Shown here in pieces: positions 1 to 7,273 of a DNA stretch of 17,077 nucleotides. The position numbers were made by a program, and so were the translations under genes. Where the stretch lies: positions 1 to 17,077 of the forward strand of contig CABVAC010000041.1 of assembly GCA_902496275.1 (NCBI GenBank). Direction: 5' to 3'. Under the pieces are notes generated by a model, which worked only from the letters and a program-made list of their open reading frames with translations, had not been told where the DNA came from and made no database searches. This stretch comes from an uncultured Collinsella sp. (GTDB lineage: Bacteria; Actinomycetota; Coriobacteriia; Coriobacteriales; Coriobacteriaceae). Numbering within the stretch: position 1 is the first letter of the stretch; each line of letters opens with the position of its first letter.

Positions 1-207
1 ATACTTCATGGCCAGGTCCTGGTTGTCGTCGACGTTGCACTTGGCAACGGCGAGCTTGCCCGCCAGCTCATCGGCAACCTCGTCAACGATGGGCGAGAGG
101 GATCGACAGGGCCCGCACCACGGTGCCCAAAAATCGACCAGCACGGGCAGGCTGTCGTTAACGATGGAATCGAAGTTCTCGGGGGTAATCTGATTAATGT
201 CAGCCAT
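1..207 (-). CDS. trxA: Thioredoxin, N-terminal part (cut by window edge)
   Basis: Small cytoplasmic thiol-disulfide oxidoreductase that reduces protein disulfides and is itself recharged by thioredoxin reductase. The 69 visible residues begin MADINQITPENF and carry the active site WAPWCGPC, with redox cysteines C31 and C34 preceded by the usual VLVDFWAPW strand. The start at 207 is supported by GGAGGTCACC directly upstream (plus-strand 208-217). The gene runs off the left edge, so about 35-40 C-terminal residues are missing. It is divergent from the 344-919 gene, with about 136 bp between the starts. Identity is certain at family level. Which thioredoxin paralogue it is cannot be told. Confidence 0.95.
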   Translation of the reverse strand, partial: MADINQITPENFDSIVNDSLPVLVDFWAPWCGPCRSLSPIVDEVADELAGKLAVAKCNVDDNQDLAMKY

Positions 208-261
208 GGTGACCTCCATAATGCGACGCGGCTCGGCCGCGTAAAACTCAGTACGACCGTG

Positions 262-267
262 CTTATA
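262..267 (-). promoter_or_regulatory. Candidate -10 box of the thioredoxin gene
   Basis: Read on the minus strand, this is TATAAG, about 55 bases upstream of the thioredoxin start codon. The best 17-bp-spaced partner (TGGTTG, plus-strand 285-290) is a poor -35. The site is inferred from similarity to the consensus only. Confidence 0.3.
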
Positions 268-309
268 CCCAGCCGCCCGCAAAGCAACCACTCGCGGGCA
301 GCTCTTTTA

Positions 310-315
310 TATAAT
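310..315 (+). promoter_or_regulatory. TATAAT -10 box ahead of the 344-919 gene
   Basis: A perfect TATAAT would start transcription near 322, leaving a leader of about 20 bases before the ATG at 344. The in-frame ATG at 314 lies inside this box, which argues against it as the start. No good -35 is seen at 16-18 bp. Just upstream is a hairpin (GCCCGC at 275-280 with GCGGGC at 294-299) followed by CTTTTAT. Confidence 0.5.
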
Positions 316-343
316 GGTGGGCACGCAAACGATTGGAGAGCGC

Positions 344-919
344 ATGTCCACGTCACAAAGCCAGAAAAAAGAAGCCATCGCCCAGGCGGCCGAGCAGGAG
401 CTCACATCGCTTGCGGTCCGTGGCGTGCGTATTGCGGGCAACGCGTGCTCGCCGATCGTGCTGGTCAAAGGCGATTTGGACGAGGCCGAGCGTTCGGGTG
501 GCGAGCTTGCCGCCGGCCCGGATGGCGCGGCGTTGCGCAAAGCGCTTGGGGCCATCGGCTACGCGCCCGAGGATTTTTGCGTGCTGGCAAGCGTCGCCGG
601 CGTGGGTGACGGAGCGGTCGCGGTGGGCGAGACTCTGCCGTGCGAGCTGTTCCGTGAGGCGCTTGAGGCTTTGGACCCCGAGGCGGTGCTACTGCTCGAC
701 AACAACGCGGCTGACGCCATGCGCGAGACCTACGCCGATATGCTCGTGGCGATCGATGACTTCGACACCGCCATGCTCAAGCCCGGCTTGGTCGCCCATG
801 TGCAGGGTCGCCGCGTGCTCGCGCTCGACGGTTTTGAGGCGGCGCTCACTGACAAAGCCGCCAAGCAGCGCATGTGGGCATACATCAAGCAGCTGACCCC
901 GGCAGCCGCGCCGCTGTAG
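344..919 (+). CDS. Uncharacterised 191-aa protein, possible degenerate uracil-DNA-glycosylase fold
   Basis: I do not recognise a named family with certainty. The protein is acidic, alanine-rich and soluble, with no signal peptide or membrane segment. Its layout resembles family 4/5 uracil-DNA glycosylases. Residues 38-72 (IVLVKGDLDEAERSGGE, then LAAGPDGAALRKALGAIG) sit where those enzymes have VGEAPG and FVGxAGxLLDxML. Residues 113-125 (EAVLLLDNNAADA) match the central strand and helix. Residues 158-184 (VLALDGFEAALTDKAAKQRM and onward) sit where the glycosylases have a TYHPSxLLRxPxxKxxxW segment. The catalytic GEAPG and the HP histidine are absent, so if the fold is right it is probably not an active glycosylase. 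The start at 344 is chosen because GGAG lies 7 bases upstream and a TATAAT box covers the earlier ATG. It converges on the histidine kinase gene. Confidence 0.8.
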   Translation: MSTSQSQKKEAIAQAAEQELTSLAVRGVRIAGNACSPIVLVKGDLDEAERSGGELAAGPDGAALRKALGAIGYAPEDFCVLASVAGVGDGAVAVGETLPCELFREALEALDPEAVLLLDNNAADAMRETYADMLVAIDDFDTAMLKPGLVAHVQGRRVLALDGFEAALTDKAAKQRMWAYIKQLTPAAAPL

Positions 920-983
920 CGGATTGGCGCCGGCGAGCGATTGCCTGGCGGGCAAGGCGCGCCTCGAGATCGGCGCCGCACTT

Positions 984-2261
984 CTACATCACAGCGCGCA
1001 GCTCAAACCGATCGCCGTTAATGCGGAACTGACAGTTGCCGTTCATGCGCTCCACGGCAAGTTTGATGCTCCTGGTGCCAAAGCCGTGGCCCGCATGCCG
1101 GGTCACGGGCATGCCATCGACCATGCGCGGCGCGCGGTCAAACGTGTTGGAAACTAACAGCAGCAGCTGGCCGTCCTCTAATCGCAGGTCAAAGTCGACG
1201 AATCGCTTTCCTTGGGGTGCGGCGCTTGCGGCGGTGATAGCGTTTTCCAAGGCATTTGAGAGCACGCTAAACAGGTCGGCGTCACCTACGTGGATGGTTT
1301 CGGGTACGGCGGCGCGCAGGTTGGCGGTAATGCCGTTTCTATTGATATCCGAGTTAAATGACGAAAGCGCGATGTTTACGGTCTCGTTGGCGCAGAAGCG
1401 GCGTACGGCGGTGCGATCGCCGGCTTCGCAGAGTTCATCGATGCGTTTGAGCGCCTCGTCGGTGTGGCCCTCCTCAATTAAAGCGGCCAGGCCGCGTAGG
1501 AAGTGGCGCATATCGTGGCGAAGAATCGACAGCTCGCGCCCAGATTGACGCCAAGCCTCGAGCTCTTTGATGGCGGCGTTGTCGCGGGTTTCGAGCATCC
1601 AGCGCTCTCGCTCGGCGGTTTCCTTTTCTTCGTATTCGCGCAGGTAAACGGCAAGAAACATAAGATAGAAGGCACAGAGCGCAAATGCCAAAAACTCAAC
1701 CGTCACCACCGAGCCCGAGTGGAACAGCGTGGTGTAGACGTTGGTGGCATAGTCAAAGACGTAATAGACGAGCGGCAGGATTAAAAGGATGTCCAGCTCG
1801 GTGGTGCTTTTAATCGCCAAGCGCGGACCGATGTCGCCGGCCCAATGCATCAGGACGGCAAAGACGGCGAGTGTGGTCGCGATGCGCGCCAGATAGTACG
1901 CGATCTGAGAATCGGTTGCGGCAAATGCGGCGATGCCCATCCAATTGCTGAACTGGCAGCTCAGATAGGCACTCGTAATGCCGAGCACGGCAAGCAGCGG
2001 GCTCAGGCGGTAGCGCGCGCATAGGTAGACGGTAAGCGGCAGGTGCACGACGAGCGGATAGACCTGGCGGGCGAAAAGCTCGCCGCCGACGGCATTGGCG
2101 AGGCCAAATGCGCATCCGGTTACGGCACCGACCAGCACCAGTTCAAGCACATGACGCCGGTTGATCTCGACACCGCACAGCGCCGCCGAGGCAAAGACGC
2201 CAAAGAGCAGCGTCGTGGCGTGGTGGATTGCCCAAAGGACCATTTCGACCGAGGAGACCAT
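984..2261 (-). CDS. Membrane GHKL sensor histidine kinase (partner of LytTR regulator)
   Basis: A 425-aa sensor kinase. About the first 207 residues form six or seven hydrophobic segments (roughly 7-27, 40-60, 66-85, 88-105, 120-140, 155-180, 186-207) with no obvious extracellular domain. A charged helical stretch (208-240) leads to the H-box LRHDMRHF with the probable phospho-acceptor H249. The ATPase part follows, with N-box VLSNALENAI (N336, N340) and G-box GHGFGTRSI (391-399). This is the short GHKL type found in AgrC/NatK-like kinases that pair with LytTR regulators. The start ATG overlaps the regulator's stop by one base (TGATG), so the two are translationally coupled. The stimulus is unknown: the multi-span sensor could bind a peptide or detect membrane state, but the sequence does not say. 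Confidence 0.9.
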   Translation of the reverse strand: MVSSVEMVLWAIHHATTLLFGVFASAALCGVEINRRHVLELVLVGAVTGCAFGLANAVGGELFARQVYPLVVHLPLTVYLCARYRLSPLLAVLGITSAYLSCQFSNWMGIAAFAATDSQIAYYLARIATTLAVFAVLMHWAGDIGPRLAIKSTTELDILLILPLVYYVFDYATNVYTTLFHSGSVVTVEFLAFALCAFYLMFLAVYLREYEEKETAERERWMLETRDNAAIKELEAWRQSGRELSILRHDMRHFLRGLAALIEEGHTDEALKRIDELCEAGDRTAVRRFCANETVNIALSSFNSDINRNGITANLRAAVPETIHVGDADLFSVLSNALENAITAASAAPQGKRFVDFDLRLEDGQLLLLVSNTFDRAPRMVDGMPVTRHAGHGFGTRSIKLAVERMNGNCQFRINGDRFELRAVM

Positions 2262-2983
2262 CAGTGTCTCCCACCCTCAAAGCGCACCGCAAAGTAGGCG
2301 TCTTGGAATCCCTGCTTGCAGCTGCGCGACAGCGGGATGCACGCGCCCGAGCGCATGACGATGTCCGTGCGGTCAAAGTGATCGATATTGCGCAGGTTGA
2401 CCTGGTAGCTGCGGTGGCATTTAAAGAAGACCGCGTTTTGCTCCAAGCGGTCCTCGACGCTGCGGAACGACTCGAGTGCCTCGATATCGCGTCCGTCGCG
2501 CAGGTGGAAAACCACGTGCTTGTTGCGCGCCTCGGCATATTCGATGTCGGACAGGCGCAGGGCGTGGTAGCCAAAGGACGTTTTGATCACGAGCTCGTCG
2601 GTTGCCGCCGGGCGCATGCTCGAAAGCTCGTCGAGTAACTGCGCCAGGCGTTCGTAAGTCACGGGCTTGAGCAGGTAGTCGAAGGCGCGGACCTCGTAGG
2701 ACTCCAGTGCAAACTCGGGCGATGAGGTGAGAAACACCAGGCGCACGGCGGTGTCGGCCTGGCGCAGTTCGCGTGCGGTGTCCATGCCGTTGACGAGCGG
2801 CATGATCATGTCGAGCAGAATGATGTCGGCGCGCGACGCGGCATGGCGCGCCAGCAGGTCCTCGCCACGCGTAACGAGCGCAACGTCGACCGCCGTGCCC
2901 GTCTCGCTCGACCAACGGTCGATCATTCGGTGCAGTCTATCTAGAAAAGCGACGTCATCGTCGCAGGCAATAATCTTGAGCAT
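2261..2983 (-). CDS. LytTR-family response regulator
   Basis: A 240-aa two-domain regulator. The receiver domain (1-122) has the acidic pocket CDDD at 7-10, the phospho-acceptor D58 in ILLDMIMP, T86 in FLTSS and K106 in YLLKP. The LytTR DNA-binding domain (about 128-236) contains typical strands such as YAEARNKHVVFHL and FKCHRSYQVNLRNI. LytTR proteins bind direct repeats upstream of target promoters, often for secretion, quorum sensing or cell-surface genes. The start is preceded by AAGGGGGC at a good distance. It is the first gene of a two-gene minus-strand operon with the kinase. No LytTR-type direct repeat pair was seen in the 290 bp upstream, so its target is unknown. Confidence 0.93.
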   Translation of the reverse strand: MLKIIACDDDVAFLDRLHRMIDRWSSETGTAVDVALVTRGEDLLARHAASRADIILLDMIMPLVNGMDTARELRQADTAVRLVFLTSSPEFALESYEVRAFDYLLKPVTYERLAQLLDELSSMRPAATDELVIKTSFGYHALRLSDIEYAEARNKHVVFHLRDGRDIEALESFRSVEDRLEQNAVFFKCHRSYQVNLRNIDHFDRTDIVMRSGACIPLSRSCKQGFQDAYFAVRFEGGRH

Positions 2984-3188
2984 TCGGCCCCCTTAAGTAG
3001 TTCGATTTTGCCACATCGGGTACGCGCCGCTTGCGGGGGTGCGGACCGTTTGCGCCCCACGGCGTGCAACTCGCGCCAAGCGGTATTGCGGTGGCGAAAG
3101 ATGCCTCCTGCGCTATCGGGAACTCGGCTATCCATAGCTTGCCAGTTCGAAAATGGACCTGCCACATGATTGAATCTTTATTTCAACT

Positions 3189-3236
3189 TGACACCTAGGT
3201 TTACAGCTGTCTTGTCAGCTGTAAACCTAGGTGTCA
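3189..3236. promoter_or_regulatory. Large nested palindrome over the nadA promoter, probable NiaR operator
   Basis: Two perfect 21-base inverted arms (3189-3209 and 3216-3236) flank a 6-base centre TCTTGT. Each arm contains two smaller self-complementary words, ACCTAGGT and ACAGCTGT, so the site could hold more than one repressor dimer. It overlaps both promoter hexamers of the nadA operon, whose last gene encodes NiaR. NiaR proteins are known to bind palindromes ahead of NAD biosynthesis genes. Assigning this palindrome to NiaR is inference from position. Confidence 0.75.
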
Positions 3237-3240
3237 TACT
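3212..3240 (+). promoter_or_regulatory. Promoter of the nadA-nadB-nadC-niaR operon
   Basis: TTGTCA (3212-3217) and CATACT (3235-3240) are separated by exactly 17 bp, giving 5/6 and 4/6 matches to the sigma-70 hexamers. The predicted start near 3247 leaves a leader of about 30 bases. The -35 box lies at the centre and the spacer in the right arm of the palindrome, so a repressor bound there would block RNA polymerase. Confidence 0.6.
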
Positions 3241-3275
3241 AAAGCCCCAAGATTCGCCAAAAGAGAGGGGCCTTG

Positions 3276-4301
3276 ATGGCACAGAGCGCGAACATGGATG
3301 CGTCGGAGCTTGCACGCGATATCGCGGCCGGCCTGGCATCGGCAACGACGGCAACGGAGCGCGCGGCATTGGTGCCCGCAGAGCTCGTCGAGGCCATTCA
3401 GCAACTTAAAACCCAGCGCGACGCGGTGATCCTGGCGCACTATTACGTGGCGCCCGAGGTCCAGGCCGTGGCCGATTACGTCGGCGACAGCTTCTACCTG
3501 GCTAAGCTCGCCAAGAGCCTGCCGCAGCAGACCATCGTGCTGTGCGGCGTGGAGTTTATGGGCGAGAGCGCCAAGCTGCTCAACCCCACCAAGACCGTGC
3601 TGCTGCCCGAGCCGGGCGCGGACTGCCCCATGGCTCATATGGTCAAGCGCGAGACGGTCGACGCGGTGCGCGCCGAGTACGGCGACGACCTGGCCGTGGT
3701 CTGCTACGTCAACTCCACGGTCGAGATCAAGAGCTGGAGCGACGTGTGCGTCACCAGCTCCAACGCCGTCAAGATCGTGTCCGAGCTGCCGCAGCAGCAT
3801 ATCCTGTTCATTCCCGACCAGAACCTGGGCCGCTTTGTGGCCGAGCAGGTGCCCCAAAAACACGTCATCCTCAACAACGGCTACTGCCCGCGCCATCACA
3901 TCATCACCGTCGAGCAGATTGTCGACGCGCAGGAGGCGCATCCCGACGCGCTCGTGCTAGCGCACCCCGAGTGCAAGGCCGACGTCCTTGCCGAGGCCGA
4001 CTACATCGGCTCCACCGCCGGTATCATCAAGTACGCCGAGGAGTCGGACGCGAGCGAGTTCATCATCGTGACGGTCCGCGGCGTGCTCTACGAACTTGAG
4101 CGCCGCTGCCAGGGCACCGGCAAGAAGTTCTACTTCCCTGCGGTGCAGCCCACCTGCGTCAACATGGATCTCATCACGCTCGAAAAGCTCGTACGCTGCC
4201 TGGAGACGGGCGAGGGCGAGGTGCAGATCGGCGTGTCGGACGAGGCCGCCGGCCAGGCCAAGCTTACGCTCGACCGCATGCTCGAGTACGTGGCGCGCTA
4301 G
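3276..4301 (+). CDS. nadA: Quinolinate synthase
   Basis: Condenses iminoaspartate with dihydroxyacetone phosphate to quinolinate, the second step of NAD synthesis from aspartate; a cytoplasmic [4Fe-4S] enzyme. The 341-aa product shows the three homologous parts of NadA: AHYYVAPEVQ near 54-63, CGVEFMGESAKLLNP (90-104), VCYVNSTVEIKSWSDVCVTS, and HPECKADVL near 230. By alignment from memory with characterised NadA proteins, the cluster ligands are C90 (CGVEFM), C204 (YCPRHH) and C294 (PTCVNM). H230 and E232 of HPEC are the expected active-site pair. ATG 3276 is preferred over the adjacent TTG 3273 because AGAGAGGGG (3262-3270) is well placed for it. It is first in the NAD operon, 55 bases before nadB. 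Confidence 0.97.
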   Translation: MAQSANMDASELARDIAAGLASATTATERAALVPAELVEAIQQLKTQRDAVILAHYYVAPEVQAVADYVGDSFYLAKLAKSLPQQTIVLCGVEFMGESAKLLNPTKTVLLPEPGADCPMAHMVKRETVDAVRAEYGDDLAVVCYVNSTVEIKSWSDVCVTSSNAVKIVSELPQQHILFIPDQNLGRFVAEQVPQKHVILNNGYCPRHHIITVEQIVDAQEAHPDALVLAHPECKADVLAEADYIGSTAGIIKYAEESDASEFIIVTVRGVLYELERRCQGTGKKFYFPAVQPTCVNMDLITLEKLVRCLETGEGEVQIGVSDEAAGQAKLTLDRMLEYVAR

Positions 4302-4315
4302 AACAATGCGGCATG

Positions 4316-4328
4316 AGGGACGGTCCCT
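4316..4328. repeat. Small palindrome in the nadA-nadB gap
   Basis: AGGGAC-G-GTCCCT is a perfect palindrome followed by TTATGTCACATTC. The wording (GGGAC, TCCCTTATGTCAC) resembles the GGGGACRTTC units at 12611-12705, so it may be a single degenerate relative of that repeat family. It could also be a weak mRNA hairpin that tunes nadB expression. Confidence 0.45.
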
Positions 4329-4356
4329 TATGTCACATTCAAGGGAGAGGATTCCT

Positions 4357-5733
4357 GTGGAAACCAAGCAATACTCCGATATGGAGTGCGACGTCGTCAT
4401 TGCCGGCTGCGGCGTGGCGGGCCTGTACGCGGCCCTCAACCTGCCGACGAGCACGCGCGTGATCATGCTCTCCAAGGGCGCCGTCGACGAGTGCGATTCG
4501 ATGCTCGCGCAGGGCGGCATCTGCGTGCTGCCCGAGGGCTCGGACTACGATGCCTTCTTTGAGGACACCATGCACGCCGGCCACTACGAGAACCGCCGCG
4601 AGAGCGTCGACATCATGATCCGCTCGAGCCGCTCGGTCATCAACGACCTACTGGCCATGGGCGTGGACTTTGAGCGCAAGGCCGACGGCAGCCTCGACTT
4701 TACCCGCGAGGGCGCGCACAGCCGCCCGCGCATTGCCTTCCATGCCGACATTACGGGCAAGGAGATTACGACCAAGCTGCTTCAGACCGTCCGCAAGCTG
4801 GACAACGTGCAGATTCTCGAACACGTTGCCATGACCGACATCCTGATGGCCGAGCGCGATGGGGCCACGGTGTGCACTGGTGTCGTCGCTGTTGCCGTGG
4901 ACGAGGACGATTCAGCTCGCCCCGCCGACGAGCTGGCAAATGCCGCTGAGGGCGTGCATGTCGGTAAGCCGTTTAAGATCCATGCCCGCCATACGCTGTG
5001 GGCGACGGGCGGCATCGGTGGCGTATACGACCATTCGACCAACTACCCGCAGCTCACGGGCGACGCCTGCTACATCGCGCAGGAGCACGGCATTAAGATG
5101 GAGCACCTGGACTACGTGCAGATCCATCCCACGGGCCTGTTCTCGCCGCAGCCAGGCCGTACGTTCCTGATCAGCGAGAGCTGCCGCGGTGAGGGCGCGA
5201 TTCTGCTCAATGCCGCCGGCGAGCGTTTTACCGACGAGTTGCAGCCGCGCGACGTTGTCGCTGCCGCCATCCGCGAGCAGATGAAGCAGGACGGCACCGA
5301 GCACGAGTGGCTGAGCTTTGCCCCCGTCGAGCGCGACGTGGTGACCGGGCACTTTGCCAACATCCGCGCGCGCTGCCTGGAGGACGGTCGCGACATCTTG
5401 GACGAGCCCATTCCCGTTACGCCCACGCAGCACTACTTTATGGGCGGCGTGTGGGTCGACAAGGACGGCCGCACCTCGATGCCCGAGCTCTACGCCGCCG
5501 GCGAGACGGCCTGCAACGGCGTTCACGGCAAGAACCGCCTGGCTTCTAACAGCCTGCTCGAGGCGCTGGTCTGGGGTCGCCGTGCCGCCTGGTACATGCG
5601 TACCGGCGAGTCGCTGGCCGTGGAGCAGGCGGGCGAACCCGCGCTCGATGGCCGCCATCGCGCCCTGAGCGCCGACACCCTGGCAATCGATGATTTGGCC
5701 CGTGCCGCCGGCACGCAGGCCGTGGAGGAGTAG
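4357..5733 (+). CDS. nadB: L-aspartate oxidase, short form
   Basis: FAD-dependent oxidation of L-aspartate to iminoaspartate, the substrate of NadA. The 458-aa product begins with a Rossmann motif, GCGVAG at 17-22. It keeps the catalytic residues known from E. coli NadB: H257 in QIHPTG, R298 in QPRDVV, H359 in QHYFMGG and R394 in KNRLASNSLLEAL (counterparts of H244, R290, H351 and R386). It ends about 80 residues sooner than E. coli NadB (540 aa), so most of the C-terminal helical domain shared with succinate dehydrogenase flavoproteins is missing. Start: GTG 4357 follows AAGGGAGAGG with a 6-base gap. The frame is open further upstream into nadA, but those residues are not NadB-like. The nadC start lies three bases beyond the stop codon. 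Confidence 0.95.
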   Translation: METKQYSDMECDVVIAGCGVAGLYAALNLPTSTRVIMLSKGAVDECDSMLAQGGICVLPEGSDYDAFFEDTMHAGHYENRRESVDIMIRSSRSVINDLLAMGVDFERKADGSLDFTREGAHSRPRIAFHADITGKEITTKLLQTVRKLDNVQILEHVAMTDILMAERDGATVCTGVVAVAVDEDDSARPADELANAAEGVHVGKPFKIHARHTLWATGGIGGVYDHSTNYPQLTGDACYIAQEHGIKMEHLDYVQIHPTGLFSPQPGRTFLISESCRGEGAILLNAAGERFTDELQPRDVVAAAIREQMKQDGTEHEWLSFAPVERDVVTGHFANIRARCLEDGRDILDEPIPVTPTQHYFMGGVWVDKDGRTSMPELYAAGETACNGVHGKNRLASNSLLEALVWGRRAAWYMRTGESLAVEQAGEPALDGRHRALSADTLAIDDLARAAGTQAVEE

Positions 5734-5736
5734 ACC

Positions 5737-6597
5737 ATGAATCCCATTACCATGAAGCTCGTCGTCGATGATCTGATTTTGCAGGCTCTGCGCGAGGACA
5801 TTACGTTTGAGGACGTGAGCACGGCGAGCGTGTGCCCCACGGCGCGTCCCGCCACGGTGGAGCTTATCGCCAAGGCCGACGGCATCATCGCCGGCTTGGA
5901 TGTGTTTGCCCGTACCTTTGAGCTGCTGGATTCGCAGAGCTCGGTGCTGCTCGACGTTGCCGATGGCGAGGAGGTGCACGCCGGCGACCATGTGGGTCAG
6001 GTGCGCGGCGATGCGCGCGTGCTGCTTTCGGGTGAGCGCGTGGCGCTCAACTACCTGCAGCGCATGAGCGGCATCGCTACCTACACGCACAGCATGGCCG
6101 CGGCGCTCGAGGGAACCAAGACCGTGCTCGTCGACACGCGCAAGACCACGCCGGGCATGCGCGTGTTTGAGAAGGCGGCGGTTGAGATTGGCGGCGGCAG
6201 CAACCACCGCTACAACCTGTCGACGGCCGTCATGCTCAAGGACAACCACATCGATGCCGCCGGTGGCGTGACGCGCGCGATCGAGATGGCGCGCGCCCAC
6301 GCGTCGTTTACCACGACGGTCGAGATTGAGTGCGAGAACCTGGACATGGTACGCGAGGCCGTGGAGGCCGGTGCCGACATCATCATGCTCGACAACATGA
6401 CCCACGATGACATGGCTGCTGCGATTGAGCTTATCGCCGGCCGCGCCAGGACCGAGTGCTCGGGCAATGTGGATGCCAGCAATATCCGCGCCCTGGCCGA
6501 TCTGGGCGTCGACTTTATTAGCTCGGGCGCGCTGACACACTCCGCCCCGATCCTCGACCTCTCGCTTAAGCACCTGCGTCTGCTGGACGGTAAATAA
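5737..6597 (+). CDS. nadC: Nicotinate-nucleotide pyrophosphorylase (carboxylating)
   Basis: Converts quinolinate and phosphoribosyl pyrophosphate to nicotinate mononucleotide and CO2, the last dedicated step of the de novo branch. The 286 residues show the family's N-terminal sandwich domain and a type II PRTase barrel. Substrate-binding motifs are GERVALNYLQRMSGIAT (R101), VDTRKTTPGMR (R135, K136, R142), GGGSNHRYNL (H157, R158) and MLKDNHI (K168, H171). Barrel-end motifs are EIECEN and IIMLDNM. ISSGALTHSAP is the usual C-terminal phosphate-site signature. The start ATG is preceded by GAGGAG, which overlaps the end of nadB. The stop TAA shares its last base with the ATG of niaR. Length is normal for the family. 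Confidence 0.97.
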   Translation: MNPITMKLVVDDLILQALREDITFEDVSTASVCPTARPATVELIAKADGIIAGLDVFARTFELLDSQSSVLLDVADGEEVHAGDHVGQVRGDARVLLSGERVALNYLQRMSGIATYTHSMAAALEGTKTVLVDTRKTTPGMRVFEKAAVEIGGGSNHRYNLSTAVMLKDNHIDAAGGVTRAIEMARAHASFTTTVEIECENLDMVREAVEAGADIIMLDNMTHDDMAAAIELIAGRARTECSGNVDASNIRALADLGVDFISSGALTHSAPILDLSLKHLRLLDGK

Positions 6598-7142
6598 TGA
6601 ACGCCCGCGAGCGCCGTCGTGCCATCATGGACGTGCTCGAGGTGGCCAAGGAGCCCGTTTCGGGCAGCGCGCTTGCCCGCGAGGTTGGCGTGAGCCGTCA
6701 GGTCGTGGTTCAGGATATTGCCCTGTTGCGTGCCGATGGGCACGATGTCGTGGCGACCAACCGTGGTTATGTGCTGCAGGAGGCCCCCAGCAGCCCCGCC
6801 GTGCCCACGCGCTTGGTCAAGGTTCGCCATAGCGTGGAGCAGGCAGGCGATGAGCTCACGAGTATCGTTGACGCCGGCGGCGCCGTGCTCAACGTGATCG
6901 TCAATCACCGCGTGTACGGTAAGATCACGGCCGACCTGGACATTCGCAATCGTCGCGATGTTGAGCGCTACCTGCACGATATCGAGAGTGGCAAGAGCTT
7001 TCCGCTGCTAACGGTGACGAGCGGCTATCACTTCCATCGCATTGCGGCGGAGGATGAGCAAACCCTCGACGAGATCGAGGCCATGCTCAAGGAGAAGGGC
7101 TATCTGGCAGACCTAATGCCCTACGAGGACGATTTGTCCTAG
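6597..7142 (+). CDS. niaR: NiaR-type repressor of NAD biosynthesis (HTH_11 plus 3H domain)
   Basis: A 181-aa transcriptional regulator. Residues 4-60 form a winged helix of the HTH_11 type (SGSALAREVGVSRQVVVQDI, then GYVL). Residues 73-180 form the 3H ligand-sensing domain. Putative metal ligands are H78 and E86 in RHSVEQAGDEL and H145 and H147 in GYHFH; they match the metal site reported for the Thermotoga maritima homologue TM1602 in order and spacing. H104 (VNHRVYG) and H127 (YLHDI) are further conserved histidines. NiaR proteins of Firmicutes and Thermotogae use nicotinate as co-repressor. It overlaps nadC by one base and ends the operon before a strong terminator, so it probably represses its own transcription through the palindrome at 3189-3236. 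Confidence 0.93.
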   Translation: MNARERRRAIMDVLEVAKEPVSGSALAREVGVSRQVVVQDIALLRADGHDVVATNRGYVLQEAPSSPAVPTRLVKVRHSVEQAGDELTSIVDAGGAVLNVIVNHRVYGKITADLDIRNRRDVERYLHDIESGKSFPLLTVTSGYHFHRIAAEDEQTLDEIEAMLKEKGYLADLMPYEDDLS

Positions 7143-7194
7143 TCGACACCGCAACTGCCAAGGGTCCCGCTCCAAATTAGCTGCCCACACATGC

Positions 7195-7234
7195 AAAAGG
7201 AGGCCTCCGCGGCGATGCGGAGGCCTCCTTTTTT
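7195..7234. terminator. Bidirectional intrinsic terminator between niaR and ferredoxin
   Basis: A 16-bp perfect stem (7195-7210 with 7217-7232) and a 6-base loop GGCGAT, with a run of six T after the GC-rich part on the plus strand. The A-run on the left gives a U-run on the minus strand, so it can end both convergent transcripts. Confidence 0.93.
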
Positions 7235-7273
7235 GTGCACGGTGTACTTTTGAGTGTGCAGGTGGGGGAGTTG

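Noticed and set aside
314..343. Earlier ATG start at 314 for the 191-aa protein
   Set aside because: That ATG lies within a perfect TATAAT -10 box and has no ribosome site, while ATG 344 has GGAG upstream.
2941..3167. Small minus-strand frames upstream of the response regulator
   Set aside because: No ribosome sites, arginine-rich non-conserved translations, and overlap with the regulator start.
4096..4356. N-terminal extension of NadB overlapping nadA
   Set aside because: The translated stretch is serine/arginine-rich, unlike NadB, and lies antiparallel in frame to real nadA codons; GTG 4357 has a good ribosome site and gives the expected Rossmann start.
4912..6573. 553-aa minus-strand open frame opposite nadB-nadC
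   Set aside because: It spans two well-supported genes on the other strand and shows no family motifs.
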